This document shows positions 1 to 12,248 of a stretch of 64,000 bases of DNA, piece after piece (the stretch's first letter is position 1; every line of letters starts with the position of its first letter). The position numbers and the translations under genes were made by a program. This stretch comes from Sipunculus nudus (Eukaryota; Annelida; Sipuncula; Golfingiida; Sipunculidae): the NCBI GenBank assembly GCA_026874595.1, contig CM049314.1, positions 36,131,229-36,195,228 of the forward strand, written 5' to 3'. The notes under the pieces were generated by a model. The model searched no databases and was not told the origin of the DNA. It saw only the letters and a program-made list of their open reading frames with translations.

Positions 1-216
1 CAAAGCAAGGAGTTGTTTTCCACGTTGTATGCCATTTGAAACCATTGACTATGTGCACATATTTTCTAAGCCCTAACAAATCGGGACGTTCTGGCTGACC
101 ATAATACCAGTTGGTAAAATAGAATTGTTTGCTTGTTAAGGCTCATACCCACACAGGTGTCCCTTTCAGCTCTCCGCTTGTCCAAACGCAACGAAATTCA
201 GTCGGCGGTTTCAGCT
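1..216 (-). pseudogene. Copy A terminal CTLD exon, with in-frame TGA
   Basis: Starts after a TTCAG acceptor at 217-221. It reads ELKPPTEFRCVWTSGEL and then reaches a TGA in place of a conserved Trp. Lectin-like residues continue beyond it (FTNWYYGQP, then TTPCF) to the window edge. Confidence 0.75.
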
Positions 217-1446
217 CTGAAGTTAAAATTAAAAAGACTATACACAGAAAATCTTTAGGCATTGCACGAAATGCTTGATTACACAGTTTGCCTGTAGCAC
301 ACACACATATATTTTTAATATTTTGGGTAGGTTGCTCCACTGTGCAAAATAATATATTGAGACATCATTGTGTCAGTTACTTTTATGTCCACACAACTTA
401 TACTGGTTTTTTTTCAGAAAATAAGCAGCAATCATTTACAACAAGTGTCACAGTGCTTTTGTTTTTTCCTGGGGATTCTTTCTCTTATGGGTCCTTGATT
501 ATACTAGAAATAGACATATGCCGCTTTATATAGTTATAGGCGGTACAGTGTCAACGTTACGGTGTCACATAATTGAAATATACTCAAAGGGACAGGTATT
601 GTCACCTGATGGTAAATTGAATAGTAATTCATAGGTTTTTAATTACAGAAATTCCCGTCTTATTTGCGTGTACAGAGTCAAGGGATTGTGTAATTTTACA
701 CCCGCTCAGTTGTAAATTTAATCATCAACGCTCCGGCAGGTTGACTGTGAATGATGGCAAATACTGCCAAAATTATCCCTTTTTAAGACATTTACTAACC
801 AAGAAATCATATGTATTACATTGATATGTACGTACAGTTAACTGCCACACACATCATACTTGTATATTAATTATTGGCATATACACTCTGATCAGTCTGC
901 TGGTACTCCTCTTTGGCGGGGTCCCGTTGGCTGATGCGTAAGTAAATGTTATACTTTACAGAAAGATGGGGTGTATCCCCGTCACTGTAACACAGAAAAA
1001 TGTGTACTGCCCATGCGGAGACTCGCAGCATAGTTTACGGGTCATATGTACAAGGCATTTCATGTACACGGAATGTGCTTGGAGTATGTGCGGAAATTTA
1101 AATAGTAGGGCTATACGCACATATTAATAGTATAATATTGTCCTGAGGGTGCTTTGCTTTTAAGCCCGGCATACCTTTTTTCAGGCACAGAGTCAGTTTG
1201 TACCAAGATAGATGACTCCACCCTGTCTTCATTTGTCTTGGTTAAATGTCTTTAATAATGTTGAAGTTTTTATTTTCTCCACTTTAAGATGCTTGGCTGA
1301 TGCTATTTATGCTAAAGTTTAAATGCACTTCTGTTTCTCAAGGTGTCTAAAGAAGAAAAACTGTCATTTCACCCAAAGAGACTGGAAACAATTGTTAGAA
1401 GATTCATCCAGACCTATACATGTATGTGTGTTACTCCTAATCTTAC

Positions 1447-1638
1447 CGTATAATTTGTTCTTTACATGAATCAGTTCATCGTTGGTCTCAAACGCAACAA
1501 GGTCTCCCCCTCTTTACTCGCATTACTCACGAGATTTTCTCCCGCCGTGTTTCTTCCTGAGCAAACTATGACATGAACCCCTGAACGTTGTATTGTCCAT
1601 TGCCAGGAAGAAGATACCATAGGGTGGTTTGCAATCAT
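1447..1638 (-). pseudogene. Copy A first CTLD-half exon, two stops
   Basis: 192 bp, the same length and splice phase as the copy B exon. It reads DCKPPYGIFF, GSCHSLL and GGDLVAFETNDELIHVK, but two TAA codons flank the conserved Cys of the second CTLD helix. The acceptor AACAG and the donor GTAAGA are intact, so decay was by point mutation. Confidence 0.8.
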
Positions 1639-2359
1639 CTGTTAAAATATGCATTAATCAAAATGTTTATACATCATTACATAATTTTCAGTATTTGTGA
1701 GATCCTAATAGCCTTTGCCTTTTTTTTTCAAGAAAAAAAAATTCATAGCACCTCCATGATTATAATAGGCTGAGCCCACAACTTAAACATGTTCACATTG
1801 TCAGGGGGCTGGTTGCAAGAGTTTCGTAACACCTATATGCGTACTGATGTTTGTAGTTGAATATTGTCGGATCTGGAGAATTTTCCTCTATAAAGGTCAA
1901 CGTCATTATAGCAAAATTTTAATAGGAAACAAAACAAATGTTAGGTGAGTTTTGAAGTAAATATGCAGAAATATATGTGGACACAGGATATAATTGCGGA
2001 TGGAATTTTAAATAAATAGCGGTTCTGTGAATGGATGGATGGTTCATTTGAATGTTTGCTCAGGGTTACAATTGCCAGTTTTCGTTAATTGCGACATGGA
2101 TATTATTCTTCCGCAGCCAGTTCTCTCAGGATCGTTTCTGTTTGATTTTTTTCTGTTAGCAACTTACGCAACAAGTATGAACGGATTTTGATTGAGTGTG
2201 AACGTTTGTTGAGTGTTACGATATCGCCCAGGAAACAAATGGTTCCACGTCAGATTTCTCCCGAAAGCCAGGGTCATTCGTTGTTAATAAGGATCGGTTT
2301 TAAGGTATTGGCGAATATTATGTTTTTACTTCTTCCCCTCTAGGGCTTTGTCTTTCTAC

Positions 2360-2758
2360 CTTTCATATCTGTAGTCATCATTTCTTCCTTCCGTCCGGAA
2401 TCAATTTCTTTCTCACTTACGCTGGGCCTCCTGGCGTCAGGTCTCTATGTCTCAGCTTTTGTAAAATTGGTAATACGTTTCTTCCCTACTTTCTCTGTCA
2501 TGGCTTTCAACATCATACCCACAATAATAGTTGCCTTGGTTACATTAGTTTCACTGGTCTGGTTGCTTACAGTTTTTTTCTGTGTCCGCAGGGATTGCTT
2601 CTTCGTCCGGTCGCCTTTTTTCGTCAGCGTTCAGCTTGTTTTCGGTGACCATTGGTGTATCCGAGAAACTGAGTATCTTATCAATAATAATCTCGGTGTT
2701 TAATTGCCTGATCGAACAACGGCAGTGAAGGTTAAAATTATCACAAGTTTCTTTGCCA
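2360..2758 (-). pseudogene. Copy A exon 2, 3' part
   Basis: Aligns to the Lys/Ser/Thr-rich exon of B and C (for example KLNADEKRRPDEE matches KLHAEEKRRHDEE). It contains a frameshift at an A-run and an in-frame TAG. The conserved ATGAAAG/GT donor is kept. Confidence 0.7.
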
Positions 2759-3399
2759 ACAAATGGGGAAGTCCTGGATAATCAGGAAAGCAGTTGATTA
2801 ACGAGAATGTTTTGATGAATGAGACCGTCACCCATTCATATAATGGACCATGTAATACCGTGGGAGGTGCCTTGTGGTTTGTGTTTCCAAATATATTTGG
2901 ATAGTTCTGTTTCTAAACCATCGAACCCCTAACCCAAGCGCTTGATACAGCAGGAATAAAGAGAAATTTCCTCTGAATGGAAACTGCATGATAACCAGCC
3001 TTGTTTACAAGGCTGGTATTACAACAAACAACGGGACTGTCTCATACATGGGAAACACAGGAAGCATTTTTAAAAGCCGCTATGCAAACCAAAAGAAGTA
3101 ATTTAAATACGAGCAATATGAAAAAGAGACAGATTAAGGCTTTAGTATACAGTGTTTTAGTTTATAAGTTATATCTGTAGTTGTACAAGGATATCCATTT
3201 ATAAAAGCTATTAAAAGTATTGCAATATCCGCTATTATGATGAATACAGTTTGGACAAGTCTTACACTTGATAACTGAGATTTTTATTCTTTTTCATTTT
3301 TGATGAGATGCATTGTTGTTGTAATTTATGCTAAAGTCGAAATACCCTTTGATTTCTCAAGGTGTCCCCCCAAAAAATAAAATGTCATTTCAAGGTGTT
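2759..3399 (-). repeat. Paralogue-derived insertion splitting copy A exon 2
   Basis: About 640 bp absent from exon 2 of B and C. Bases 2764-2835 match part of the terminal CTLD exon (compare 7973-8045). Bases 3070-3395 match the last intron just upstream of exon 5 in copy B (compare 9940-10200). It is therefore a rearranged piece of a sister lectin gene, not a foreign transposon. Confidence 0.6.
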
Positions 3400-3475
3400 T
3401 TTGGTCCATGCAGACTGTTCGCAATATTACTGAAGTTCAAGCGCTGGACAGCCTCTCAAGAGGAATCCATGAACA
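3400..3475 (-). pseudogene. Copy A exon 2, 5' part
   Basis: Preceded by an intact TTTCAG acceptor and matching the start of exon 2 in copy B (FRNVANSLHG region). It carries an early TGA. The rest of the exon resumes at 2758 after the insertion. Confidence 0.65.
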
Positions 3476-3646
3476 CTGAAACACACATTTATTATATTAT
3501 TATATATGCATAAATACCTATTTGTTATTTATTTCAAGCTTAATTCAAAACATGGTAATGATCCAATTTTTGGAACTGTGGATTTTATTCATTTTGAAAA
3601 TCGCCCTTTTATTTCCTGATTGCTTTTATCTATTTGTGAAACATTC

Positions 3647-3679
3647 CTAAAAGCGAGGCTAGTAGGCGGTGATTTCTAT
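3647..3679 (-). pseudogene. Copy A signal-peptide exon relic
   Basis: 33 bases aligning to the 37-base signal exons of B and C. The ATG is now ATA, an in-frame TAG is present and the splice donor GT is GA. Confidence 0.55.
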
Positions 3680-4119
3680 CCTTGTGTTCTTAAACAGCAA
3701 AGCTATAATAAAAAAAAAGCATTATACTTATAAAATAAAAATTTTTCGCTTCCATATATTGGCTAGCCCTGCTGTACTTGGATATTCGAGGCTCATTTTT
3801 TTGGCGGTCATCGTGATTTTTTCATGCATACACATATACTTGTGTTTATAAACACAGAGCTATTTTATAGCTTTCTTCTGGCAGTCGCTGGTTTAATTTA
3901 ATCAATTTCTGTGCATCTCATGTCTACATCCGGTGGACATGTATGTTTTATTGACATGTATGTGTTATTGGACATATATAAAAGAGATAACAATTAGGAA
4001 TGATTAGTATGAATCCTGATTTATAAAATAATGGTTTAGTCTAACCGGAACGCTTTCGGTGTCATGACAATATCACATGCAAGCGTGTTTACTTGGTTCG
4101 AGGACATAATTAAGTAAAT

Positions 4120-4335
4120 GTGTTTACTGCTCCATGGACTGACAAGGTATAGATACATGATTCAAAAGGAACTTGCAACCTAATCTGATGTGAGGCTTGA
4201 AGACACAAGCTATTTCCATGGCATTAAAAAGAACCAAGCATATAAAAAATGTAGCTCTTCGATGAACCTGTATAAATGATTTCCAGTAATGACAGCGATA
4301 ATGGCAACCTTTTGTATAAATAACATGTCTTTTTT
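4120..4335. repeat. Conserved block upstream of copy A
   Basis: About 200 bp that recurs upstream of copies B (12720-13010) and C (49545-49840), with shared runs such as TCTGACAAGG, GATTGAAGACA and ATGGATTTCCAGTAA-like stretches. The frames are not conserved among copies, so it is more likely promoter-distal or UTR sequence carried along in the gene duplication than an exon. Confidence 0.5.
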
Positions 4336-5788
4336 TATCCACAAGAAAATCAATTGTGTGATTGAAATATTTTTCTATTTCACATAGCTGATTATGAATA
4401 TAATAAACTTTTGACCGCTTTTCTTAGGGACCACTTTATGGACTGTTAAAAAAATATAGTGCGGTTTAGTTTTTTTATCATATTTTCGATTTTTTTCCTT
4501 TGGCCTTTACTGTTGGTGGACAGGACATGGCCATAGTTGCCAGTTTTTCCGGCAGGTGTCGTTAGCTTGGGGACATACCCTTATTCACTTAGTAAATAGC
4601 GATTTTGTCCGCATTCCGTATCACGTATTAATCATTCCGTACATAAGAAATCCCTTTACTTCAAGTACGGATTAATGTCGAGTCGGGTCGTGTCCTTGCA
4701 AGATATTCTACCGATATCGTCGGTACGACATCATAGTACAGCAATACAGTCAAATTTACCAATTTCAAATGGAAAATAATTCCAGGGGTCAAAGATCAAA
4801 GATTGACTTCGGGGGTCCTCTATTCATGTGATTCGTGTATATATATATATTTACACAGTTGTATTTTTCAAATTGTAATTTCTTATTGTTCTTGCGACTG
4901 TGTAGGCTGACCAGATAACAGAACCGGCATTACGGGGCACTAAACTGCGGGAGTATTTGTGACAAAACAATACTGGTTAAATAAAATATATGAAAATCGT
5001 TTCATACACCAGAATTATACATGTTTTAATATTCTCTTTAAAATAATAACGATTACACCTTTACAGAGATAAACTACGAAACTACGTCATCTTGATACAG
5101 TCTCCGAGCTCTGCTCCAATGTTTAAAATGCTTGATTACTAATTTATTCCTGCATGTCTTTGTTCATGTACAGAATACTTGCATCTCAGTTCTGTTATCA
5201 GTTGCTTCAATGCTTCACAGGATATTATAGCCAAGTGAATATATGCGTATGTTGGTTTGTTGACGGGGCGGACCTAACTGGAAGCTGTTCATAGCTTCAT
5301 TTTCTCGCGCATTCATATGGTATTCGATAACGTTAAACAGGAGAGGATGAATAAATGAGAGTAATTTAAAGATATGACATGTTGTCAATGCCTAAAAAAT
5401 GGATCATGATTCATAAAAAAATATGTATTGTGTACATGGAATGCGGTCAACCTTATAATAATAGCTCACTCGCCTGTTTTCTCAACACAGAGACATATTG
5501 ACAAAGCAACTAGTTTTATTGCGGTTTTGTGTGACAGGGAGCGGACATTTTAAGACATAACTACAACTTCATTCAATCCAAGCTTATATTGTCAAATCAA
5601 TGCCGATCTTAAAATAGTGACACAGTTGCATCTGAGTCTGATATGAAGCTCGAAGAAATAACGTTTTTAAACATTAATGAACATTTACGGAACATGTAAC
5701 ATTAACGAATCTAGAATACACAGATCGAATATCACATTCCACATTCAGACTATTTGCTGCTTTTAGCAGTCATAGTTAGAAAGGTGTA

Positions 5789-5791
<3 letters not shown>

Positions 5792-5830
<39 letters not shown>
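5792..5830. repeat. (TA)n microsatellite
   Basis: Uninterrupted TA dinucleotides, about 19 units. Confidence 0.95.
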
Positions 5831-5831
<1 letters not shown>

Positions 5832-6973
5832 CAACAACAAACAAATCGACATTGGTGTTAACATTTGTGAAAATGACCTCCAAAAGAATCAACAAATCAT
5901 TACTAATGATTTAAATACAAATACATATATATAGAAACACAAACATGCAAACTTCCCCTCTGTGGGGTAACTTGCGAAGGACGTTATTATTTATCACTCG
6001 GTCCTACTTTTACATTTACCACTTAAGTCATAGCCAGATGACATATTCCAAGTGGTCAGAGCTGAAAACTGTTGCCTGCATGAATGTGTTGCTTGATTTG
6101 GGATGAAACTGATCTATAAAAATTTCTCATCTAACACCTTGCAGTTTAATAAATCATATTTCTGTTTTAGAAGAAGCCTATTTAGTTTTAAAAGGCGGCA
6201 CTTAAAAATCTTATAGTGATGTTCTTCGTCCATTAAAAAACACTTAATGGTATGAGATGGAGAGGCAGGGTTGTAGGAGGCAGGAAGCGGTTGTTATTTG
6301 TTTATTTGTAACAATATTATAAGACTATAAACATGAGGAAGTATCCATTCCCGAAATCTCACAACAGGCACATATCTTTATTTTTTCGCATTAAGCGAAA
6401 GCTTCAGTTATATATCTAGGTGGGCACCGCTATGACAATATACATATATAGTGTTTATACAAAAATATTGAATTATTTACCAAGCTTTTCTCTTGCTCCA
6501 CTTCATGTAAATGTGTTAACACGATTTACATTTCAGCCACACTTGATATATCCATTACAGTAGATCCTCAATTGAGAAAACATGAACTTACAAATTCAGC
6601 CCTGTAACACGCTTTTAATATATAGATTCTGCAGACAATCAGCATATTATTTTCTCCTTATCCTATATACAGCCTCCCTTTCTGAGTCTTATAAAAAATA
6701 GATACCTAAAATTATCATCACCCCTACATTATGACCGATCTACATGTATATAGGCGTTGTTCCTGCTTTGTCTGCTTTAGTATGTTGTAACAAGGTATGA
6801 AGACAAAGCAAAGAAGTTAACAAAGTAAACACAATACACAACATGCATATTTCAAGCTAAAATATATTATTAACTGAAGTAAGGTGTATAGTTTGACCTA
6901 TGAGTTAATCAAACCATATTTTTTTTCTTTTCTAAATGATTGACAATCGCATCAGTAAAATTCTATCTAAGAG

Positions 6974-7230
6974 AGTATACCCTACACCAATTATACGTAA
7001 TCTGTTCAACTCTTCCTCGCAATAGCTTAGTATGCATACCCGACACCTATAATACGTAATATATACAAATTCTGCTTCATGCAGCTTTGTGAAGTATACC
7101 CTATACTTAAGTTATGTGATATATATTACTCTTATTCCTGATATTTGTGAACGTATACCCTATGAGTATTATGAGTAATACATAAAAGTCACCCTTCCAT
7201 TTACTAAGAAAGTACTCTTTTCTTGTGATA
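6974..7230. repeat. ~60-bp degenerate minisatellite
   Basis: At least four diverged units, each opening with a motif like GTATACCCTA, then a near-palindromic TTATACGTAAT-like stretch, then a pyrimidine-rich segment. Starts are near 6974, 7035, 7097 and 7153. A related array lies at 13482-13690, in the matching interval after copy B. Confidence 0.6.
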
Positions 7231-7867
7231 CATATATATAATTCAAACAAGTGCTTGAAGTATCAATGAAAGTACCGTTAACTTCTATATAAGTACTTTT
7301 TACCCATAAAACAGAGTTTTGTTTCACTTAACATGCAAATTCATATACCCCAAAACAAAGACCTACAAAACATATGATCTACCGAGTCGTATAAGTAAAC
7401 TTGCATTTACCAGCCCTGGTAACAATACCAAGTAGCTTTTATTCATATGTATTTGTTGCCCTTAGAATAAAGTTTTAAATAATAAGCGACTAACAAGTTG
7501 TCCTCAGAAATTGGCTTAAATATTTTACAGAGCTTCTTGCTCACATTTGCATATATTATTACAAATAAAATATAAAATGTTTCACACTTTATACGAATGA
7601 CCATGTATATTCATTCTAATAAATTAACATTTTCGTTCATCGACAGTGTACACCAAGCTAGCTATATATACATGTAACGCTTTATTTGTATTTTTGTTGC
7701 TTTGCCTGTGAAATGTAACCTGCCAATACCAAACCTTCTTGGTACATACTGAGGGTTACATTTCAACGTCCTACATCTTGTTAAATTATGATATTTGAAA
7801 TCATTATTTTGTGGAAGGTCAAAATGTTGAAACTGTATCTGAAATTCTGAAAAACTTAATATAATAT

Positions 7868-8106
7868 TCAAATGTTATTCTCACAAATCCCTAAGCAAGG
7901 AGTTGGTTCCAATGTTATAAGCCATTTGAACTTTTTGCCCATATACATATACTTTTTTATGCCTAAGAAATCGGGAAGTCCTGGATGACCCGGAAACCAG
8001 TTGTTAAACGAGAATTGTTTGTTTGTTGAGGCCCACACCCATTCAGATCGCTTTTTCCGTTCTCCACTGGTCCAAAAGCAAGGAAATCCAGTCGGTGGTT
8101 TCAACT
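7868..8106 (-). CDS. Copy B terminal exon: second half of CTLD
   Basis: 239 bp after an ATTGCAG acceptor, ending in TGA. Begins ELKPPTGFPCFWTSGE and ends CLGICENNI. One Cys lies just before the WTSG motif, where most CTLDs have a hydrophobic residue. Confidence 0.8.
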
Positions 8107-8161
8107 CTGCAATTATAATTAAAAAAAGACTGTACTTAACAATAGATATACTGGGCGGCAG

Positions 8162-8226
<65 letters not shown>

Positions 8227-11200
8227 TCTTTCTTTCGTTGATCTTTGATTATGATAAAGACAGAGACACATGTCACTTTAAGTGCTCTATATAATGATAG
8301 GCGGTACAGTTTCAACGATATAGTGTCAACTGCGGGAAATATACTGGAAGTTTTCATTGTCTTTTTATGGAAAAAGGCAATATCTAAAGTACAGGTGCTA
8401 TTACCTACCGGTAAATGTAATACTTATTCATAGTTCTTGTTATTAAATATTGGCATATACGCTACGACCAGTCAGCTGGTGTTTGCCTATGGCGGGGTCC
8501 CGTTTGGTTGCTGCATACGCAAATGTTTAATTTTACAGCAAGGTGGGCGTTTCCCCCTTAATGGGAGTCTAATGAAAAATCTGTAATGCCCTAACGGAGG
8601 TTTATTGTACAAATTGTAGAGTCATATGTGCATGGAATTTCATGGGCATGGAATATGCAAGGAATATTTGCGAAACAATGACAGCAGGGCTATAAGTATA
8701 TATTTATAGTATAAGTTTTCCCTGGAGGTGTTTCGCTTTTGATCCGGCGTGTTTTTAATCCGACACTAAACATCAGAAGTGTAGTATGAATTCAAGTACA
8801 TAATTCTTTACACACTTTGCGATGTTTGCTTTTAACTTCGAGCATATACTTTGACCTTTACATGGTTTCTACTACTGGACTACCGGAATCGTATCAGTGG
8901 CTCTGAGAAGTGTGCAAATAATTGGTTAACGCTTGTGGCCCCTACTCTGGATCTTACATTAGTCGTAAGGGATTTGCCACTGCCGGTGTGCATCGCACTT
9001 GCGACCGTCGGTCTGAAATACGCAAAGTCCTCACACGGCCCTCTAATTTCAGATTTTTTATCCTCTCGTTTTGACCGCGTTTATGCTCGCGTCTTGTAAT
9101 TGTCTCAAAGCGCTGGAGAATGCAAAAAAAAAGTTGGCAGTGTGGACATAGACCCGATGTTTAAAATGTTTTAGACATCGTAGTTAAACGTGTAGAACAC
9201 ACGACAAAACGCTCAAAAACGCAATAAAACCCATTAAAAATACAGCAAATACAACAAAGAAAGCTTCCGCACTACGTTTTCGCAACCGGAATACAGCTCA
9301 CGGTCGCATGGGAAATCGCATGAAAGCGTTAAGGAACCTAGTCAGCCGTGAAAACACATGTTGAACAGGGGCGAATCCAGGTTTTAGGAAAAGGGGATCC
9401 AACCCAGGAGGACTAATGAAAAACCTAAAAAAAAGGGTCCCCGTTCCCGGAAAAGGAGGAGTTCAGGGCGCAAAATTTTGACTGAAACCCATACAAAAAA
9501 GGTTCCTTCGGAGGAAAAAGGGGGGTCCGGACCCCCTAGACCCCCCCCCCCCCCCCCGGATCTGCTTCTGCTAACCAACTGAATTAAAAACGTGACCTCT
9601 GTCGTATCCGATCGCCGCTTTCACTACGCTAAAATGTTAGGGGTCTCCTAGTATGTGAGTAAGCTAGGGATCCATTTGCAGTGCACTGCTGTTACGATCA
9701 TCCGCGATTGTAAGGGCAACGCTTCAGATCTTTTTTGCTGCTTTTGACTGAACATCACCCAATTTTTCGCGGGAGCTTTCATCCAGTGACCAGTCGGCGA
9801 TATGGCACAGAGTCAGTTTGTAGCTAGATGGCCACCCTGTCTTCATTTTTCTCCATTTGGTCAGCGGATAGGGAAGACGAACTGGTTGCTCCCGGCACGA
9901 CTATTCATCATTATGCGACCAAAAGAGGATCCAAAAGTCACAGAATGTGAAGAAACATACGAGCTTAAGGGATAATTTAAGGCTTTCGGGTATTGTGTTA
10001 GAGTATATAGATTATTTCTGTAGTGCTACATTTGAAAATCGCTATTACAAGTAACGTAATATTTGCTGTTATGATGAATACAGTTCGGACAAGTCTTGCA
10101 CTTGATAATGTTGAGTTTTGTTGGGATGCTTTGCTGTTGTAATTTATGCTAAAGTCGAAAAGCCCTTCAAGGTGTTCAAAAAAGTATTCAAATGTCATTT
10201 CAATCAAAAGAAAGAGTTCAATTTTTAGAAGATTCATTCATACCCATAAAAATTCTGTACATATACGTATGTTTGTCTCTTAATCCTACCATAAAAGGTC
10301 TTCTTAACATGCTTCAGTTCTTCTTCGGTCTCAAAAGCAACAAGGTCTCCCTTTCTAGACTTGCATTCTGCACGAGATTTTTTCCAGCTGTATTTTGACC
10401 TGAGCAAAGCATAGCATGATCCCTTGACCTTTTTACTGTCCGACGCCCGAAAAAAGATACCGTACGGTCTTTTGCAAGCATCTGTTTAAATATACATTAA
10501 TAAACATGTTTATACATCATTAGACAGTTTAAAATATTTGTAAGACAGAGATCCCCCTAACAGTTGTCTTTTAAAGAAAAAGTCCTCGCTCCTCAATGAT
10601 TGTTATAGGCTGAGCACACAACCTATATATATATATACAGTGTTAGGTGGCTGGTTTTCAAGAGTTTTGTAAAACCCATCTGCGTATAAACTGATGACGA
10701 CAGACGAGAGTTGTTGGATCTCGAGGATTTTCTTCCATAAAAGTCAATGTCAGCTAGATCACAGAGGAAACATAACAAATGCAGGGTGACCATACAATTA
10801 AATATGCAGCAATATGTGAAGAAACAAGCCATAATTGCAGACGGAATTTTAAATAATTACCTATTCTGTGAAACCGAATGTTTGCTTAGGGTTACGAGTG
10901 AGTTTTTGGTTATGTGGAATACGGATATTACTATACCTAAGCAAGTTTTTCCCTAGGACGGTTTCTGTTTGACTGATTTCTATGTTAGCAGCTTACACAG
11001 GAAGGTATGTACGGATTTTAACAGAATGTGATCCTTTGTGGGGTGTTATGATAATACCCAGGGAATAAACCGTTCCACTTTAGATTTCTGATTCTGCACC
11101 TGAATAACCATATAATGTTTTTAATTATAATGACTTATTAGTATGTCTTTATCCCTGCTGACAGCCAGGGTCATTCATTGATATTAAGGATCGACATACG

Positions 11201-11985
11201 GTACAGGAATGTATATAGCTACATTAATAAACATGTTTATACATCATTAGACATACGTGCAGAATAAGCAATCTCTTATTACAACTTCCCATCTGAGAAA
11301 GTCTTCAAAGGTTTTCTCGTTTTACCTTTCATATCTGTAGCTCTAACATCTTTCTGACGTTCAGATTCAGTTTCTTTCTCATTGACGCTGGACCTCCTGG
11401 AGTAAGGGTTAATTGTCCCAGCTTTTGTCATGTTGGTGATAAGTTTCTTCCTTACTTTCTCTGTCATGGCCGTAAACATCATGCCCCCGATAGCAGTTGC
11501 CCCATTAACATAAGATTCAGTTGTCATGTTGCTTACAGTAAATTTGGTGTCCACAGTGCTTGTCTCTTCGTCATGTCGCCTTTTTTCTTCAGCGTGCAGC
11601 TTATTTTCGTTGACATTGGTTATATCTAAGTAACTAAGTATCCTAGCCATGATAATGTACAGGTCTCCCTTCATTATCGAACAACGGCATTGGAGGTCAA
11701 AATTGTAACAAGGGGTTACTTTGCTTTTAGGTTTAGATCCATGCAAACTGTTCGCAACATTTCTGAATTTACAGCGTTGGAGAGTCCCTCCACAGGAATC
11801 AACAAAAACTGAAACATACATTTATTATATTCATAGTTTTTATTCATTTCACGAATCAGTAAATACATGGTAATGATCCAATTTAGGGCTGCGGTTTTAA
11901 TAAATAAAAAAATCGCCATGAACCTATCGTTCTTTTTGTGAATCATACCTGAAAGTGAGATTAGAAGGAGTGCGATGACATCCAT
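7868..11985 (-). CDS. Secreted C-type lectin-like protein, copy B (four exons)
   Basis: Predicted join of 11949-11985, 11326-11808, 10290-10481 and 7868-8106: 951 coding bases, 316 residues. Every junction has AG/GT and all introns are phase 1. Layout: a short hydrophobic signal (MDVIALLLISLS), a ~160-residue Cys-, Lys- and Thr-rich region of unknown type, then a CTLD of ~140 residues. The CTLD shows PYGIFF, GSCYALL, the helix-2 motif GDLVAFETEEELKHVK, WTSGE, WVWAST, FNNWFPGHP and the closing C-x3-C of PCLGIC. The Ca-site signatures EPN/QPD and WND are absent (HPG in place of QPD), so classical Ca-dependent sugar binding is unlikely. Probably secreted recognition or immune-type protein; the ligand cannot be inferred. 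All exons are open, and this is the best candidate functional gene here. Exon choice is by comparison with A and C, without transcript support. Confidence 0.72.
8167..8224. repeat. (TA)n microsatellite in copy B last intron
   Basis: About 28 uninterrupted TA units, 60 bp upstream of the terminal exon. The repeat creates spurious Tyr/Ile frames on both strands. Confidence 0.95.
9366..9570. mobile_element. MITE-like element with poly-C tract (copy 1)
   Basis: Starts CAGGGGCGAATCCAG and ends with an imperfect inverted match, GGATCTGCTTCTG. Internally it is GC-skewed with a 17-base C run. The same family is seen at 48467-48694 and 63613-63814. No clear target-site duplication at this copy. Non-coding. 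Confidence 0.65.
10290..10481 (-). CDS. Copy B exon: first half of CTLD
   Basis: 192 bp, acceptor TTAAACAG, donor G/GTAGGATT. Reads ACKRPYGIFF, GSCYALLRSKYSW, AEC and GDLVAFETEEELKHVK: the N-terminal hairpin, first strand and helices of a long-form CTLD. Confidence 0.82.
11326..11808 (-). CDS. Copy B exon 2: Lys/Ser/Thr-rich N-terminal region
   Basis: 483 bp (161 codons), acceptor GTTTCAG. Donor placed at ATGAAAG/GTAAAA, which is the last stretch strictly conserved in all three paralogues. Cys pairs near CGGTLQRC and QCRC are followed by GDLYIIMARIL, then a charged Thr-rich stretch. An alternative donor used in alignment with copy C (GTAAGT at 47513) is GG here, so read-through would end at SDGKL-stop. 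No known domain recognised. Confidence 0.65.
11949..11985 (-). CDS. Copy B exon 1: signal peptide
   Basis: 37 bp from ATG to the donor TCAG/GTATGA. Encodes MDVIALLLISLS plus one base. The hydrophobic core matches that of copy C (MDIATFLLLSLS). Confidence 0.7.
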
Positions 11986-12196
11986 CCTAGTGCTCTTAAA
12001 CTACAAAGCTGCAATAAAAACACAAATGTTTTATCAAAAATAATTTTAATGTCAATCTAAGCTTTAATTATTCCGGCCTTATTTGGATATTCGAGGCTCA
12101 ATTTTGGGCAGTTATTGTGTATTTTCCATGCATACACATATACAGGGGTACATAAACTCAGACTCATACACACACTTATATAATATATATAAATAA

Positions 12197-12200
<4 letters not shown>

Positions 12201-12246
<46 letters not shown>
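12201..12246. repeat. (TA)n microsatellite
   Basis: TA repeat about 220 bp upstream of the copy B signal exon. Confidence 0.95.

Positions 12247-12248
<2 letters not shown>

Larger units (their letters stand above)
1..3679 (-). pseudogene. C-type lectin gene copy A (decayed; 3' end cut by window edge)
   Basis: The same exon order as copies B and C is recognisable on the minus strand, but every exon is damaged. The signal exon relic (3647-3679) has ATA for ATG, an in-frame TAG and GA in place of the GT donor. Exon 2 is split by a ~640-bp insertion into 3400-3475 and 2360-2758; its second part has a frameshift at a run of A and an in-frame TAG. The first CTLD-half exon (1447-1638) keeps AG and GT sites but has two TAA codons around its central Cys. 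The last exon (from 216 down to the window start) has TGA where B and C have TGG in the VWVWAS motif. Homology to B and C is clear at DNA level, including introns. Presumed non-functional. Confidence 0.8.
4343..7400. other. Intergenic region between copies A and B
   Basis: AT-rich. No open frame with family resemblance was seen. It contains a TA microsatellite at 5792-5830 and a degenerate minisatellite near 6974-7230. Confidence 0.5.

Noticed and set aside
7868-8357. Overlapping Tyr/Ile-rich frames on both strands around 8160-8225
   Set aside because: They are translations of a TA microsatellite; only the lectin exon at 7868-8106 is supported.
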